A stretch of DNA of 23,468 nt. Origin: UBA1206 sp041672465 (GTDB taxonomy: Bacteria > Bacillota > Clostridia > Oscillospirales > CAG-382). A program made the translations under genes and the position numbers. The notes beneath the pieces are model-generated. The model saw only the letters and a list, made by a program, of their open reading frames with translations. It was not told where the DNA came from and made no database searches. Shown here piece by piece: positions 8,770 to 15,371 of this stretch; position 1 is the first letter of the stretch, and every line of letters starts with the position of its first letter. The stretch covers positions 1 to 23,468 of the forward strand of contig JBAYZO010000025.1 of assembly GCA_041672465.1 (NCBI GenBank), written 5' to 3'.

Positions 8770-9840
8770 TTAAAGCCGCCCTTCGGTTGCGGAATCGACG
8801 AGCGCGCCGACCAGCTCTTTTGCCGTAAAGCCCTCTTCAAACATTAGTTTGGGGTACATTGAAATAGGGGTAAAACCGGGGATAGTATTGATTTCGTTAA
8901 ACACCACGTCGTCGCCGTCGACAAAAAAGTCAACCCTCGCGAGCCCTCTGCAGTCAAGCGCGCGGTAGACTTTCTCCGCCGTCTCCCTTGCCGCCCTCCC
9001 GGCGGCGGCAGGTATTTGCGCGGGGATAACGGTCTTTGCCGTTCCGTTTATATATTTCGCGTCATAGTCGTAAAATTCGGCGTTGGGGATAATCTCGCCG
9101 CAGCCCGACACCAAAATGTCCTCACCGCCCAAAACCGCGACTTCAATCTCTCTGCCCGAAGACGCTTTTTCGCATATGACTTTCTTGTCAAACTCAAACG
9201 CCTTTAAAACCGCGTCTTTAAATTCGCCGCGGTGCTTGACCTTTGACACCCCCACCGAAGAGCCCGCGCCTGCCGGTTTTACAAACATCGGGTAGTCAAA
9301 GCTTTCTTCCGCTCTTATGGAAAAAGCCGTTATATCAAAGCCGCTGACATTTAAGGCGTATACAAAGGGGAGAGTTTTAACCCCCGCTCTCTCGCATATG
9401 ATTTTCGCCATAACCTTGTCCATGCAGGCGGCGGAGGAAAACGTGCCGCAGCCCACAAAGGGGATACCCGACAGCGTCAGCAGCCCCTGAACGGTGCCGT
9501 CCTCCCCGTTTTTGCCGTGAAGCGCGGGGAACGCCGCGTCTATGTAAATTATACCGCTTTTTGCCGGAGTTCCGCCGGGGTTTAGTATCAGCCCGTGGTG
9601 CTCGCCGGAGGGGGAAATAACCGCGGGGGTTAGGTTGGTTTTATCGGAAACCCAAGACCCGTCGGCGATATTTTCGGTTTTCCCGTCATAGAGAAACCAT
9701 TCGCCGGACTTTGTTATGCCAAGCTTTTTAACCGTATATTTTTCTTCATCAAGGTTATTTATTATATAAGACGCCGAAACGCGGGAAATTTCATGTTCGG
9801 CCGAAACGCCGCCGAAAATAACAAGTATTACTTTTTTCAT
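8770..9840 (-). CDS. ddl: D-alanine--D-alanine ligase
   Basis: ATP-grasp enzyme joining two D-alanines for the MurF step, 356 aa. The frame is open 29 codons further upstream, but the start at 9840 is preferred: MKKVILVIFGG is the family N terminus and AAGGGG lies 8-9 bases before the ATG. Visible blocks: GGVSAEHEIS at 10-19, LHGKNGEDGTVQG at 107-119, VKPAGAGSSVGVSK at 187-200, DFF at 304-306 and FNEINTIPGFT at 314-324. The omega-loop segment FYDYDAKY (256-263) is of the D-Ala:D-Ala type. D-Ala:D-Lac ligases of the VanA group differ there, so no vancomycin-resistance specificity is suggested. It is the first gene of the operon. Confidence 0.96.
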   Translation of the reverse strand: MKKVILVIFGGVSAEHEISRVSASYIINNLDEEKYTVKKLGITKSGEWFLYDGKTENIADGSWVSDKTNLTPAVISPSGEHHGLILNPGGTPAKSGIIYIDAAFPALHGKNGEDGTVQGLLTLSGIPFVGCGTFSSAACMDKVMAKIICERAGVKTLPFVYALNVSGFDITAFSIRAEESFDYPMFVKPAGAGSSVGVSKVKHRGEFKDAVLKAFEFDKKVICEKASSGREIEVAVLGGEDILVSGCGEIIPNAEFYDYDAKYINGTAKTVIPAQIPAAAGRAARETAEKVYRALDCRGLARVDFFVDGDDVVFNEINTIPGFTPISMYPKLMFEEGFTAKELVGALVDSATEGRL

Positions 9841-9917
9841 CGTTTGAACCCCTTGTTTTTCGCTTAATATTTGCCGGGCATAGACATACGCCATACAATT
9901 ATACTGACGAGTATAAT

Positions 9918-9946
9918 AATATATCACGTTTTATAATAATTGTAAA
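9918..9946 (-). promoter_or_regulatory. Promoter of the ddl-murI-DUF1934-dnaD-dnaI-rnhA operon
   Basis: On the minus strand TTTACA (9941-9946) is followed after exactly 17 bases by TATATT (9918-9923), a good housekeeping sigma pattern. The start of transcription would fall near 9911, giving a leader of about 70 bases before the ddl ATG. Confidence 0.7.
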
Positions 9947-9982
9947 GCTTTTTTGGGATATATACCTTAACAAGTTGTAAAG

Positions 9983-10018
9983 ATTCGGTTTTATGTTTTT
10001 AAAAAGACAAAACCGAAT
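9983..10018. repeat. 36-bp near-perfect palindrome in the ddl/tepA divergent region
   Basis: Two 10-base arms, ATTCGGTTTT (9983-9992) and AAAACCGAAT (10009-10018), are exact inverted copies. The centre TTTTTAAAAA (9996-10005) is itself palindromic. Only the 3-base spacers ATG and GAC break symmetry, so 30 of 36 positions are symmetric. It lies 37 bases upstream of the ddl -35 box and 112 bases before tepA. No T tract follows on either strand and no gene end needs a terminator here, so an operator is the likelier reading. Confidence 0.75.
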
Positions 10019-10129
10019 AGCCGGGATAAAATTCCCCGACGAGTAAATAATAAAATAACAGTTAAAGCAAAGCCATTAAAAAGTTTATATATCCATAAAA
10101 TATATTAAGCGAAAGGACAGGCCATTAAG

Positions 10130-10885
10130 ATGAACGAAAGCAATAAGTCTTCAGATATGCCGGAGACCAAAGCCGAAGACATAAAAGCCTCCAAGGGCAT
10201 AACCACAAAGGCAAAAGACGGCTCTATCCACGCCCTTATTATAGCGGGGCTCATAGAAGGTCACTACGCCGCGCAGGATCAGGCGAAAACCACAAAATAC
10301 GAGCAGTGCATACCCGCGCTCTTCGCCGTTGAGGAAAGCGACGACATAGGCGGGCTTCTCGTGCTGATTAACACCATAGGCGGCGATGTGGAAGCGGGGC
10401 TCGCCATCGCGGAGCTTATTTCGGGGATGAAAAAACCCACGGTCTCCCTTGTGCTTGGAGGGGGACACTCGATTGGCGTGCCGCTGGCGGTCTCTGCGAA
10501 AAAATCCTTTATCGCGCCGTCGGCGACCATGACTCTCCACCCCGTAAGGACAAACGGGCTTGTCATCGGCGTGCAGCAGTCGTTTGAGTATTTTTCAAAA
10601 ATGCAAAAGCGCATTATTTCGTTTATAACCTCAAACTCCCGCGCGAGGGAAGAAGATTTATACCGCCTTATAACCCAAACCGACCAGATGACGACAGATA
10701 TCGGCACTGTGCTGGAGGGAAAAGACGCCGTTCGCCTCGGTCTTATCGACGAAGTGGGGGGGCTGGGGTCAGCCGTGGAATCGCTTAAAGCAATGATAAA
10801 AGAAAACAGAAACAGGCCAAAACAAAAGTCTTCGGCAAAAAGCGGAGGACGAACAATGGTAAAACCCGGCGAAAAAAAGGCGTAA
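10130..10885 (+). CDS. tepA: TepA-like ClpP-family serine protease
   Basis: A cytoplasmic ClpP/SDH-fold protease of the TepA type (translocation-enhancing protein, B. subtilis YmfB). After a hydrophilic 30-residue N terminus come the family blocks IEGH near 42-45, NTIGGDVEAGLAIAE at 81-95, SLVLGGGHSIGVP at 106-118 with nucleophile Ser114, TMTLHPVRTNGLVIG with His137, and TTDIGTVLEGKDAVRLGLID with the probable Asp190. Length is 251 aa, slightly long because of a basic tail of about 25 residues (RPKQKSSAKSGGRTMVKPGEKKA). AAAGGAC lies about 13 bases before the ATG. In Bacillus the gene stands near spoIIIE/ftsK; that neighbour is absent here. The in vivo substrate is not known from the sequence. 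Confidence 0.9.
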   Translation: MNESNKSSDMPETKAEDIKASKGITTKAKDGSIHALIIAGLIEGHYAAQDQAKTTKYEQCIPALFAVEESDDIGGLLVLINTIGGDVEAGLAIAELISGMKKPTVSLVLGGGHSIGVPLAVSAKKSFIAPSATMTLHPVRTNGLVIGVQQSFEYFSKMQKRIISFITSNSRAREEDLYRLITQTDQMTTDIGTVLEGKDAVRLGLIDEVGGLGSAVESLKAMIKENRNRPKQKSSAKSGGRTMVKPGEKKA

Positions 10886-10900
10886 GAGTCGTTTTTTGTC

Positions 10901-10928
10901 TTGACAACACCCTCTTTTAAGCTATAAT
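10901..10928 (+). promoter_or_regulatory. Consensus promoter for the dockerin/Ig-like protein
   Basis: TTGACA (10901-10906) and TATAAT (10923-10928) are both perfect consensus boxes with a 16-base spacer. Transcription should begin near 10935, only about 50 bases after tepA ends, so this gene has an independent strong promoter. Confidence 0.85.
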
Positions 10929-10951
10929 GGAATTGTTATTATGTAAACAAA

Positions 10952-10980
10952 CCGCCGGCAGGGTTTTAGTCTGCCGGCGG
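10952..10980 (+). promoter_or_regulatory. GC-rich hairpin in the 5' leader of the dockerin protein gene
   Basis: CCGCCGGCAG (10952-10961) and CTGCCGGCGG (10971-10980) form a perfect 10-bp stem with a 9-base loop. It lies about 17 bases after the predicted transcription start and 16 bases before the AGAAGG ribosome site. No T tract follows, so it is not a normal terminator; it may protect the 5' end of the message or terminate tepA transcripts weakly. Confidence 0.6.
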
Positions 10981-11009
10981 GCGGTAAAAAGAGCTTAGAA
11001 GGTGTTTTT

Positions 11010-11795
11010 ATGCGCAGGGCAAAATCGGCAAACGCCGCGGCGTTTGCCGCGGCGGCTCTTGTCTTTTTAACCCTCCCGTTTATCTTGACATTTTCAAAAA
11101 GCCTCGCGGCCGATACTGTCCGCGGGGACGTAAACGGCGACGGGGTCGTTGATTTTGACGACGCTTATTTAGTTTTTAACTATGTCGCGGGGACGGCGCC
11201 GCTTAACTCAAAGCAGCTTGCCGCGTCGGACATAAACGGGGACGGGCGCGTGACGGCCGCCGACGCGGCGCAGCTTTTCCACTTTGTCACGGGCTATTTG
11301 TCGGTTATCCCGTTTTCAAAAGAAGAATTCGCCCGGCTCGTCATACTCTCCTACCCCGAAAAAACCGAGTATATAGAGGGCGACCCGCTGAACCTCGCCG
11401 GTTTTGTGCTTGCCGCCGAGTACAAAGACGGAACGGCAAGGCAAATAACCAACTTCGCGTACAGCGGGTTTTCCTCTACCACCGGGGTTAAAATCGTTGT
11501 GATAGACGCCGAGATAAGCGGCGCGAGCGTTAAAACCGCTTTTACCGTAACCGTTTACCCGGCGGAAATTGACGAGCTGAAAATCCTCACCCACCCCAAA
11601 AAACTTGTTTATTCCCCCGGCGAACCGCTTGACCTCACAGGTCTTGTGCTTGCGGCGAGAGTGGCGGGCGGCCGATATGTCACGGTCAGCGATTATCTTG
11701 TCGAGGGCTATGAAAGCCTCCCGGGCGAGCAAACCGTCACGCTTGTGTACCGGAAAAAGAGGGTTTCGTTTACGGTCACGGTTGGGACAAGCTAA
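11010..11795 (+). CDS. Secreted protein: N-terminal dockerin type I plus two bacterial Ig-like domains
   Basis: Exported protein of 261 aa. Residues 1-34 form a signal peptide (Arg/Lys N terminus, long Ala/Leu/Phe core, probable cleavage after SLA or SLAA). Two dockerin repeats follow: calcium loop 1 D40-x-N42-x-D44 ... D51 (GDVNGDGVVDFDDAYLVF), and loop 2 D74-x-N76-x-D78 ... D85 (SDINGDGRVTAADAAQLF). Two similar beta-rich units come next at about 108-183 and 187-258, each with the Ig-like signature of YIEGDPLNLAGFVLAAEYKDGT (cf. YSPGEPLDLTGLVLAARVAGG), as in Big_3-type domains. No catalytic domain, sortase motif or cohesin is present. The role is unknown; calcium-dependent attachment to a cohesin-bearing surface protein is possible. 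Dockerin-like repeats also occur in secreted proteins with no cellulosome. Confidence 0.85.
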   Translation: MRRAKSANAAAFAAAALVFLTLPFILTFSKSLAADTVRGDVNGDGVVDFDDAYLVFNYVAGTAPLNSKQLAASDINGDGRVTAADAAQLFHFVTGYLSVIPFSKEEFARLVILSYPEKTEYIEGDPLNLAGFVLAAEYKDGTARQITNFAYSGFSSTTGVKIVVIDAEISGASVKTAFTVTVYPAEIDELKILTHPKKLVYSPGEPLDLTGLVLAARVAGGRYVTVSDYLVEGYESLPGEQTVTLVYRKKRVSFTVTVGTS

Positions 11796-11854
11796 AAAAC
11801 ACCCCGAAAACAGCTGAAAGCAGCCGAAAGCCCCTCTAAAATTCAAAAAAAGCG

Positions 11855-11883
11855 TTGACAACGCCGTAGTTCTGTGTTAAAAT
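11855..11883 (+). promoter_or_regulatory. Promoter of the rplU-prp-rpmA operon
   Basis: TTGACA (11855-11860), a 17-base spacer, and TAAAAT (11878-11883). The transcription start would be near 11890, giving a leader of about 85 bases. Confidence 0.8.
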
Positions 11884-11889
11884 ATATCC

Positions 11890-11975
11890 CGCCGCTTGCC
11901 CGGGGCCATTTAAACGCGTTTACCCGCGTGCCTCATGGGGCAGCGAGCCTTATAACAGAAAGCGAGGTCCATTTC
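11890..11975 (+). ncRNA. Structured 5' leader of rplU, candidate L21 leader
   Basis: The leader can fold into a nested structure. An outer stem pairs CGCTTGCCC (11893-11901) with GGGCAGCG (11938-11945) with one bulged T. An inner hairpin pairs ACGCG (11914-11918) with CGCGT (11925-11929) around a 6-base loop. A structured leader before rplU is known in Bacillota as the L21 leader, thought to bind L21 for feedback. I can match position and the presence of structure, not the family consensus, so the name is tentative. Confidence 0.5.
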
Positions 11976-12284
11976 GTGTACGCTATAATCGAAACGGGCG
12001 GCAAACAGTACAAAGTCAGCGGCGGCGACATTATTTATGTCGAAAAGCTTGATGTTCCGGAGGGGGATACCGTTATCATCGACAAAGTGCTCGCGTATTC
12101 CGACGGCGGGGTTCTTGAGGTCGGCTCACCCTACACAGAATATAAATGCGAGGCGAGCGTCGTTAAAAACGGCAAGGGCAAAAAGCTTCGTATTATCCGC
12201 TACAAGCCCAAAAAGAACCAAAAAAGGCATATGGGACACAGACAGCCATACACCAAGCTCCAGATACTCACGTTTTCAAAATAA
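11976..12284 (+). CDS. rplU: 50S ribosomal protein bL21
   Basis: 102 aa, full length. The start is the GTG at 11976, giving (V/M)YAIIETGGKQYKV, the invariant bL21 N terminus; AGGT lies about 9 bases upstream. The frame is open further upstream, but those codons lie in the leader. The C-terminal KPKKNQKRHMGHRQPYTKLQI is the family RNA-binding end. It is first in the classic rplU-prp-rpmA arrangement, with a 3-base gap to the next start. Confidence 0.97.
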   Translation: MYAIIETGGKQYKVSGGDIIYVEKLDVPEGDTVIIDKVLAYSDGGVLEVGSPYTEYKCEASVVKNGKGKKLRIIRYKPKKNQKRHMGHRQPYTKLQILTFSK

Positions 12285-12287
12285 GCC

Positions 12288-12614
12288 GTGACATACGCGA
12301 GGTTTTACTTAAAGCACGGCGTTTACACAGGGTTTGCCATACGCGGGCATTCCGGTTTCGCCGGCGCGGGGGAGGATATCGTCTGCGCGGCGGTCTCCGC
12401 CATGACAAGCCTCGCCGTGACGTTTCTTGAGGAAACGGGGCAGGAATTTGAATTTTTCACGGATAAAAAAAGCGGTAGGGTTAGTCTCGCGCTATCTTCC
12501 CCAAACAACATCACCCAAGCGTGCTGCAACGGCCTTTACCGCGAGATAAAAGCCCTGTCGGGGGAATATCCCGAAAACGTAAAGGCGGTCAAACGCAAGG
12601 TTCAAGCAGAATAA
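12288..12614 (+). CDS. prp: Prp, ribosomal-processing cysteine protease
   Basis: The small cysteine protease (YsxB family) that removes the N-terminal extension of bL27 in Bacillota and some other bacteria; 108 aa. The catalytic pair is visible: His21 in IRGHSGFAGAGEDIVCAAVSA and Cys33 in the same block. A GTG start stands 3 bases after rplU. The substrate is encoded 33 bases downstream and carries the matching cleavage site, which fixes the assignment. Confidence 0.95.
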   Translation: MTYARFYLKHGVYTGFAIRGHSGFAGAGEDIVCAAVSAMTSLAVTFLEETGQEFEFFTDKKSGRVSLALSSPNNITQACCNGLYREIKALSGEYPENVKAVKRKVQAE

Positions 12615-12647
12615 AAGCGTCAAAAGAGTCAAAAGGAGTTATTTTAA

Positions 12648-12926
12648 ATGCTAAGGTTATCAATTCAATTTTTCGCGCATAAAAAGGGCGTCGGCTCGAC
12701 CAAAAACGGCCGTGACAGCCGCTCGCAGCGCCTTGGCGCCAAAAAGTCCGACGGCCAGTCGGTTCGCGCCGGCAATATAATTTACCGCCAGAGAGGCACT
12801 CGTATCCACCCGGGCAACAATGTCGGGCTGGGTTCTGACGACACGCTCTTTGCCCTGATTGACGGGGTCGTGAAATACGAGCCCTGCCAAAACGGCAGAA
12901 AAAAGGCAAGCGTCTACGCGAAATAG
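12648..12926 (+). CDS. rpmA: 50S ribosomal protein bL27 with cleavable N-terminal extension
   Basis: 92 aa. The N terminus MLRLSIQFF is followed by AHKKGVGSTKNGRDS, the conserved mature bL27 start. Residues 1-9 end in the Gln-Phe-Phe pattern recognised by Prp, so cleavage after Phe9 is expected to expose Ala10. The mature N terminus reaches the peptidyl-transferase centre, so removal is required. AAAAGGAG lies about 9 bases before the ATG. A terminator follows at 12940. Confidence 0.97.
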   Translation: MLRLSIQFFAHKKGVGSTKNGRDSRSQRLGAKKSDGQSVRAGNIIYRQRGTRIHPGNNVGLGSDDTLFALIDGVVKYEPCQNGRKKASVYAK

Positions 12927-12939
12927 CCGCGGAGCGGTA

Positions 12940-12973
12940 AAGAGTATGCCAAGGCATTGGTATGCTCTTTTTT
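12940..12973 (+). terminator. Intrinsic terminator after rpmA
   Basis: AAGAGTATGCC (12940-12950) pairs with GGTATGCTCTT (12959-12969) over 11 bp, two of them G-T wobbles, with an 8-base loop and a run of six T (12968-12973). It separates the ribosomal operon from obg, although some read-through into obg is likely since no clear obg promoter was found in the remaining 55 bases. Confidence 0.85.
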
Positions 12974-13027
12974 CATGCCCGGCAGGCTTTGCCTCGCGCC
13001 GGCGTTAAAGGAGACAAAAAGAAAGAA

Positions 13028-14347
13028 ATGTTTATAGATAAAGTCGATATTTATATAAAAGCCGGCAGGGGAGGCAACGGGGCCGTGTCTTTCCGGCGGG
13101 AAAAATATGTCTCCCACGGCGGGCCGGACGGCGGCGACGGAGGACGGGGGGGGAACGTTGTTTTTGTCCCCGACGAGGGGGAAAACACCCTTTTGTTTTT
13201 TAAATACCGCAGAAAGTTTATCGCGGAAAACGGGGAAAACGGCGGCAACAAAAAGTTCCGCGGCAAAAACGGCGGGGACACCGTCATTCGGGTGCCGGCG
13301 GGGACGGTTATAAGGCATAAACCCACGGGAAAAGTGATTTACGATATGTCAAAGGCGCTTGCCGAATCAGACGGCGGCGGTCAAGATACAATTGACAAAC
13401 ATAAAGACAAAGCCACCGGCGGGTTTATCGCCGCCCGCGGGGGCAACGGCGGGTTCGGCAACACAAAGTTCGCCACCCCCACCCGTCAGGCGCCGCGCTT
13501 TGCCAAGGCGGGGCGGGAAGGCGAGGAGCTTGAGCTGACGCTGGAGCTTAAAACGCTTGCCGATATTGGCATAATCGGCTACCCCAACGTGGGCAAGTCC
13601 ACAATGTTAGCGGCGGTTTCGGCGGCAAGGCCAAAGATAGCCGACTATCACTTTACCACGCTTTCCCCAAACCTCGGGGTTATCACCCGCCGCGGCAAAA
13701 ATATCGTGGTCGCCGATATCCCCGGCCTTGTGGAGGGCGCCTCCGAGGGCAAGGGCTTGGGGCATGAGTTTTTAAGGCATATCGACCGCTGCCGTCTTCT
13801 CATCCACGTGTTTGACATTTCCGCAACCGAGCGCCCAGACCCGCTCGGCGACATTAAAAGCATTAATAAAGAGCTTAAAAAATGGTCTCCCGAGCTTGCC
13901 TCGCGCCCGCAGGCGCTTGCCGCCAACAAGTGCGACTTGGGTTATGACGAGAGCGTGCTGAAACAAATCAAAGCCTACGCTTCCCGCAGGGGCGAAAAAC
14001 TGTTTTTAGTCTCGGCACACACCTCACAAGGGCTTGATGAGCTGTTTGACGGCGCGGCGGGGATGGCGCTTGAAATCCCCCCCGTAAAGCCTTACGAGAG
14101 GGAATACTTCGCGCCGGAGGAAAGCGACGACAGCTTTGAGATTGAGGTTAAAGACGGGGTGTTTTATGTAACCGGGCAAAGGCTGAAAAACCTATGCGAC
14201 AACGTTAATTTCGACGACCGCGAATCGCTTGCCTTTTTCCAGAGAACGCTTAAAAACATAGGCGTTATAGAAAGCCTTGAAAAATCGGGCGTCAAAGAGG
14301 GCGACACCATAAATATTTACGGGGCGGAATTTGACTTTTTATACTGA
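13028..14347 (+). CDS. obg: Obg/CgtA GTPase
   Basis: Essential 50S-assembly and stress-linked GTPase, 439 aa. The start at 13028 gives MFIDKVDIYIKAGRGGNGAVSF, the Obg N terminus; AAAGGAG at 13007-13013 is rather far (14 bases). Domains: glycine-rich Obg fold at 1-170; G domain with G1 GYPNVGKST at 184-192, switch FTTLSPNLG, G3 DIPG at 230-233, G4 NKCD at 300-303 and G5 SA at 329-330; and an OCT domain at about 367-439 (VKDGVFYVTGQRLKNLCDNVNF). Residues about 111-132 carry a polar insertion (SDGGGQDTIDKHKDK) in the Obg fold, which explains the slight excess length. The rplU-rpmA-obg order is conserved widely. The 3' end overlaps the opposite-strand S1 gene by 31 bases. Confidence 0.97.
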   Translation: MFIDKVDIYIKAGRGGNGAVSFRREKYVSHGGPDGGDGGRGGNVVFVPDEGENTLLFFKYRRKFIAENGENGGNKKFRGKNGGDTVIRVPAGTVIRHKPTGKVIYDMSKALAESDGGGQDTIDKHKDKATGGFIAARGGNGGFGNTKFATPTRQAPRFAKAGREGEELELTLELKTLADIGIIGYPNVGKSTMLAAVSAARPKIADYHFTTLSPNLGVITRRGKNIVVADIPGLVEGASEGKGLGHEFLRHIDRCRLLIHVFDISATERPDPLGDIKSINKELKKWSPELASRPQALAANKCDLGYDESVLKQIKAYASRRGEKLFLVSAHTSQGLDELFDGAAGMALEIPPVKPYEREYFAPEESDDSFEIEVKDGVFYVTGQRLKNLCDNVNFDDRESLAFFQRTLKNIGVIESLEKSGVKEGDTINIYGAEFDFLY

Positions 14348-15294
14348 AAAACCGTCTCAATAACTTTCGGGCAGGACTCGGGCGAGTATTTCCAGCGGGA
14401 AACGGGGCCGGGGAGGAGACGATAGTCATAGGAATAATCGGGCTTATCGCCCTCGGTTTTATCTATAATAACAAGCTTAACCTTCATTTTTTGGGGTATC
14501 ACGCTCTTGATATACACCGAAACCCAATCCCCCGGGGAAAGACATTCGCGGTATTCGGCAAGGCCGGCGAGGTTGGGGGCGAGCTCGACGAAAATTCCGT
14601 ATTTCTCAACGCTCCTGACAATCCCCGTTACCGCCTCCCCCGCCGGGAAGCGCTCCGCGTTTTCCTCCCATGTGCCGAGAAGTTCCTTATGGGTAAGCGA
14701 TATCCTGCCGTCGCAGTCGCAGGAAGTCTTAACCACCGCTTTTATTTTCTGTCCGCTATAAAACCTGTCTTTGGGGTGGGAAATCCTTGAAACCGACATT
14801 GAATCGATCGGCAGCAGCGAAACAACCCCGCAGCCGATATCGCAAAACGCCCCGAAGGGTTCCATATGAGTGACCACCGCGTCGATAATATCCCCGGGCT
14901 CATAATACGCCACGCAGTTTTCAATGCAGTCGGTCTGCGCCGCCCGCCGCGACAGCGTAAGCCCCCCCTCGCCGGCGGAGGTCACTTTAAAGCACACATG
15001 TTTACCCACTCTTGTTATAATGGCAATTTCCCGTGAGCTCTCCCGCACCAGCCCCCCGAGACATTCCCCATAGGGGATAACGCCCGTAAGCCCGCCGGGG
15101 AGCCTGACGTGGAGGTTGTGGTTTTCATCGCATCTCACCGCTCTCCCTTCTAAAATAACGCCGGAATCCTTTGCTTTTTCAAGAAGCGCGAGCGACGCGC
15201 AGGTCTCTTTTACCCGCGGCAGCGACACAAGGCTGCCTTCGGGCGGATAGTTTAGATTTTTGGGGAAGAGCGGGTTACAATAATTTGTAAACAT
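14317..15294 (-). CDS. S1 RNA-binding domain protein (three S1 repeats)
   Basis: 325 aa. Three OB-fold S1-type domains are visible at about 47-116 (GVILEGRAVRCDENHNLHVRL), 133-204 (GDIIDAVVTHMEPFGAFCDIG ... GRISLTHKELLGTW) and 218-275 (GEAVTGIVRSVEKYGIFVELAP). The second and third fit the S1 pattern of glycine, aromatic and hydrophobic positions best; the first is degenerate. The C terminus is Tyr/Ser/Pro rich. Clostridia often encode such short S1-like proteins instead of a six-domain ribosomal S1; the function is probably RNA binding in translation. AAGGAG is 13 bases before the ATG. It converges on obg with a 31-base overlap, so the two 3' ends are antisense to each other. Confidence 0.85.
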   Translation of the reverse strand: MFTNYCNPLFPKNLNYPPEGSLVSLPRVKETCASLALLEKAKDSGVILEGRAVRCDENHNLHVRLPGGLTGVIPYGECLGGLVRESSREIAIITRVGKHVCFKVTSAGEGGLTLSRRAAQTDCIENCVAYYEPGDIIDAVVTHMEPFGAFCDIGCGVVSLLPIDSMSVSRISHPKDRFYSGQKIKAVVKTSCDCDGRISLTHKELLGTWEENAERFPAGEAVTGIVRSVEKYGIFVELAPNLAGLAEYRECLSPGDWVSVYIKSVIPQKMKVKLVIIDKTEGDKPDYSYDYRLLPGPVSRWKYSPESCPKVIETVFQYKKSNSAP

Positions 15295-15316
15295 ATAAAA
15301 ATAAACACTCCTTGCA

Positions 15317-15341
15317 TTTTACGATACAATTTTACGATACA
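15317..15341. repeat. Tandem 12-base direct repeat in the S1/prfA divergent promoter region
   Basis: TTTTACGATACA occurs at 15317-15328 and again at 15330-15341, one base apart. The 77-base region must hold divergent promoters for the S1 gene and prfA. On the minus strand each repeat reads TGTATCGTAAAA and supplies a TAAAAT-like -10 sequence. The copies could be an operator or just duplicated promoter boxes. Confidence 0.6.
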
Positions 15342-15371
15342 TTGTATATATACGAAAGGACTCCCCGTCAT

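Noticed and set aside
8770..9840. Van-type D-Ala:D-Lac ligase
   Set aside because: The omega-loop FYDYDAKY is of the D-Ala:D-Ala type, and no vanH/vanX neighbours are present.
9841..9927. 29-residue N-terminal extension of Ddl
   Set aside because: The family start and a good ribosome site are at 9840, and the extension overlaps the predicted promoter -10 region and transcription start.
10952..10980. Terminator of tepA
   Set aside because: It lies downstream of a consensus promoter and has no T tract, so it is better described as a leader hairpin.
11874..11975. 34-residue N-terminal extension of bL21
   Set aside because: It would begin inside the promoter -10 region; the GTG at 11976 gives the conserved N terminus with a ribosome site.
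12962..13027. 22-residue N-terminal extension of Obg
   Set aside because: Its start lies within the rpmA terminator, and the Obg fold begins at MFIDKVDIYIKAG.
15312..15371. 20-residue N-terminal extension of RF1
   Set aside because: It overlaps the divergent promoter region; MFEKL is the family start with AAAGGA upstream.
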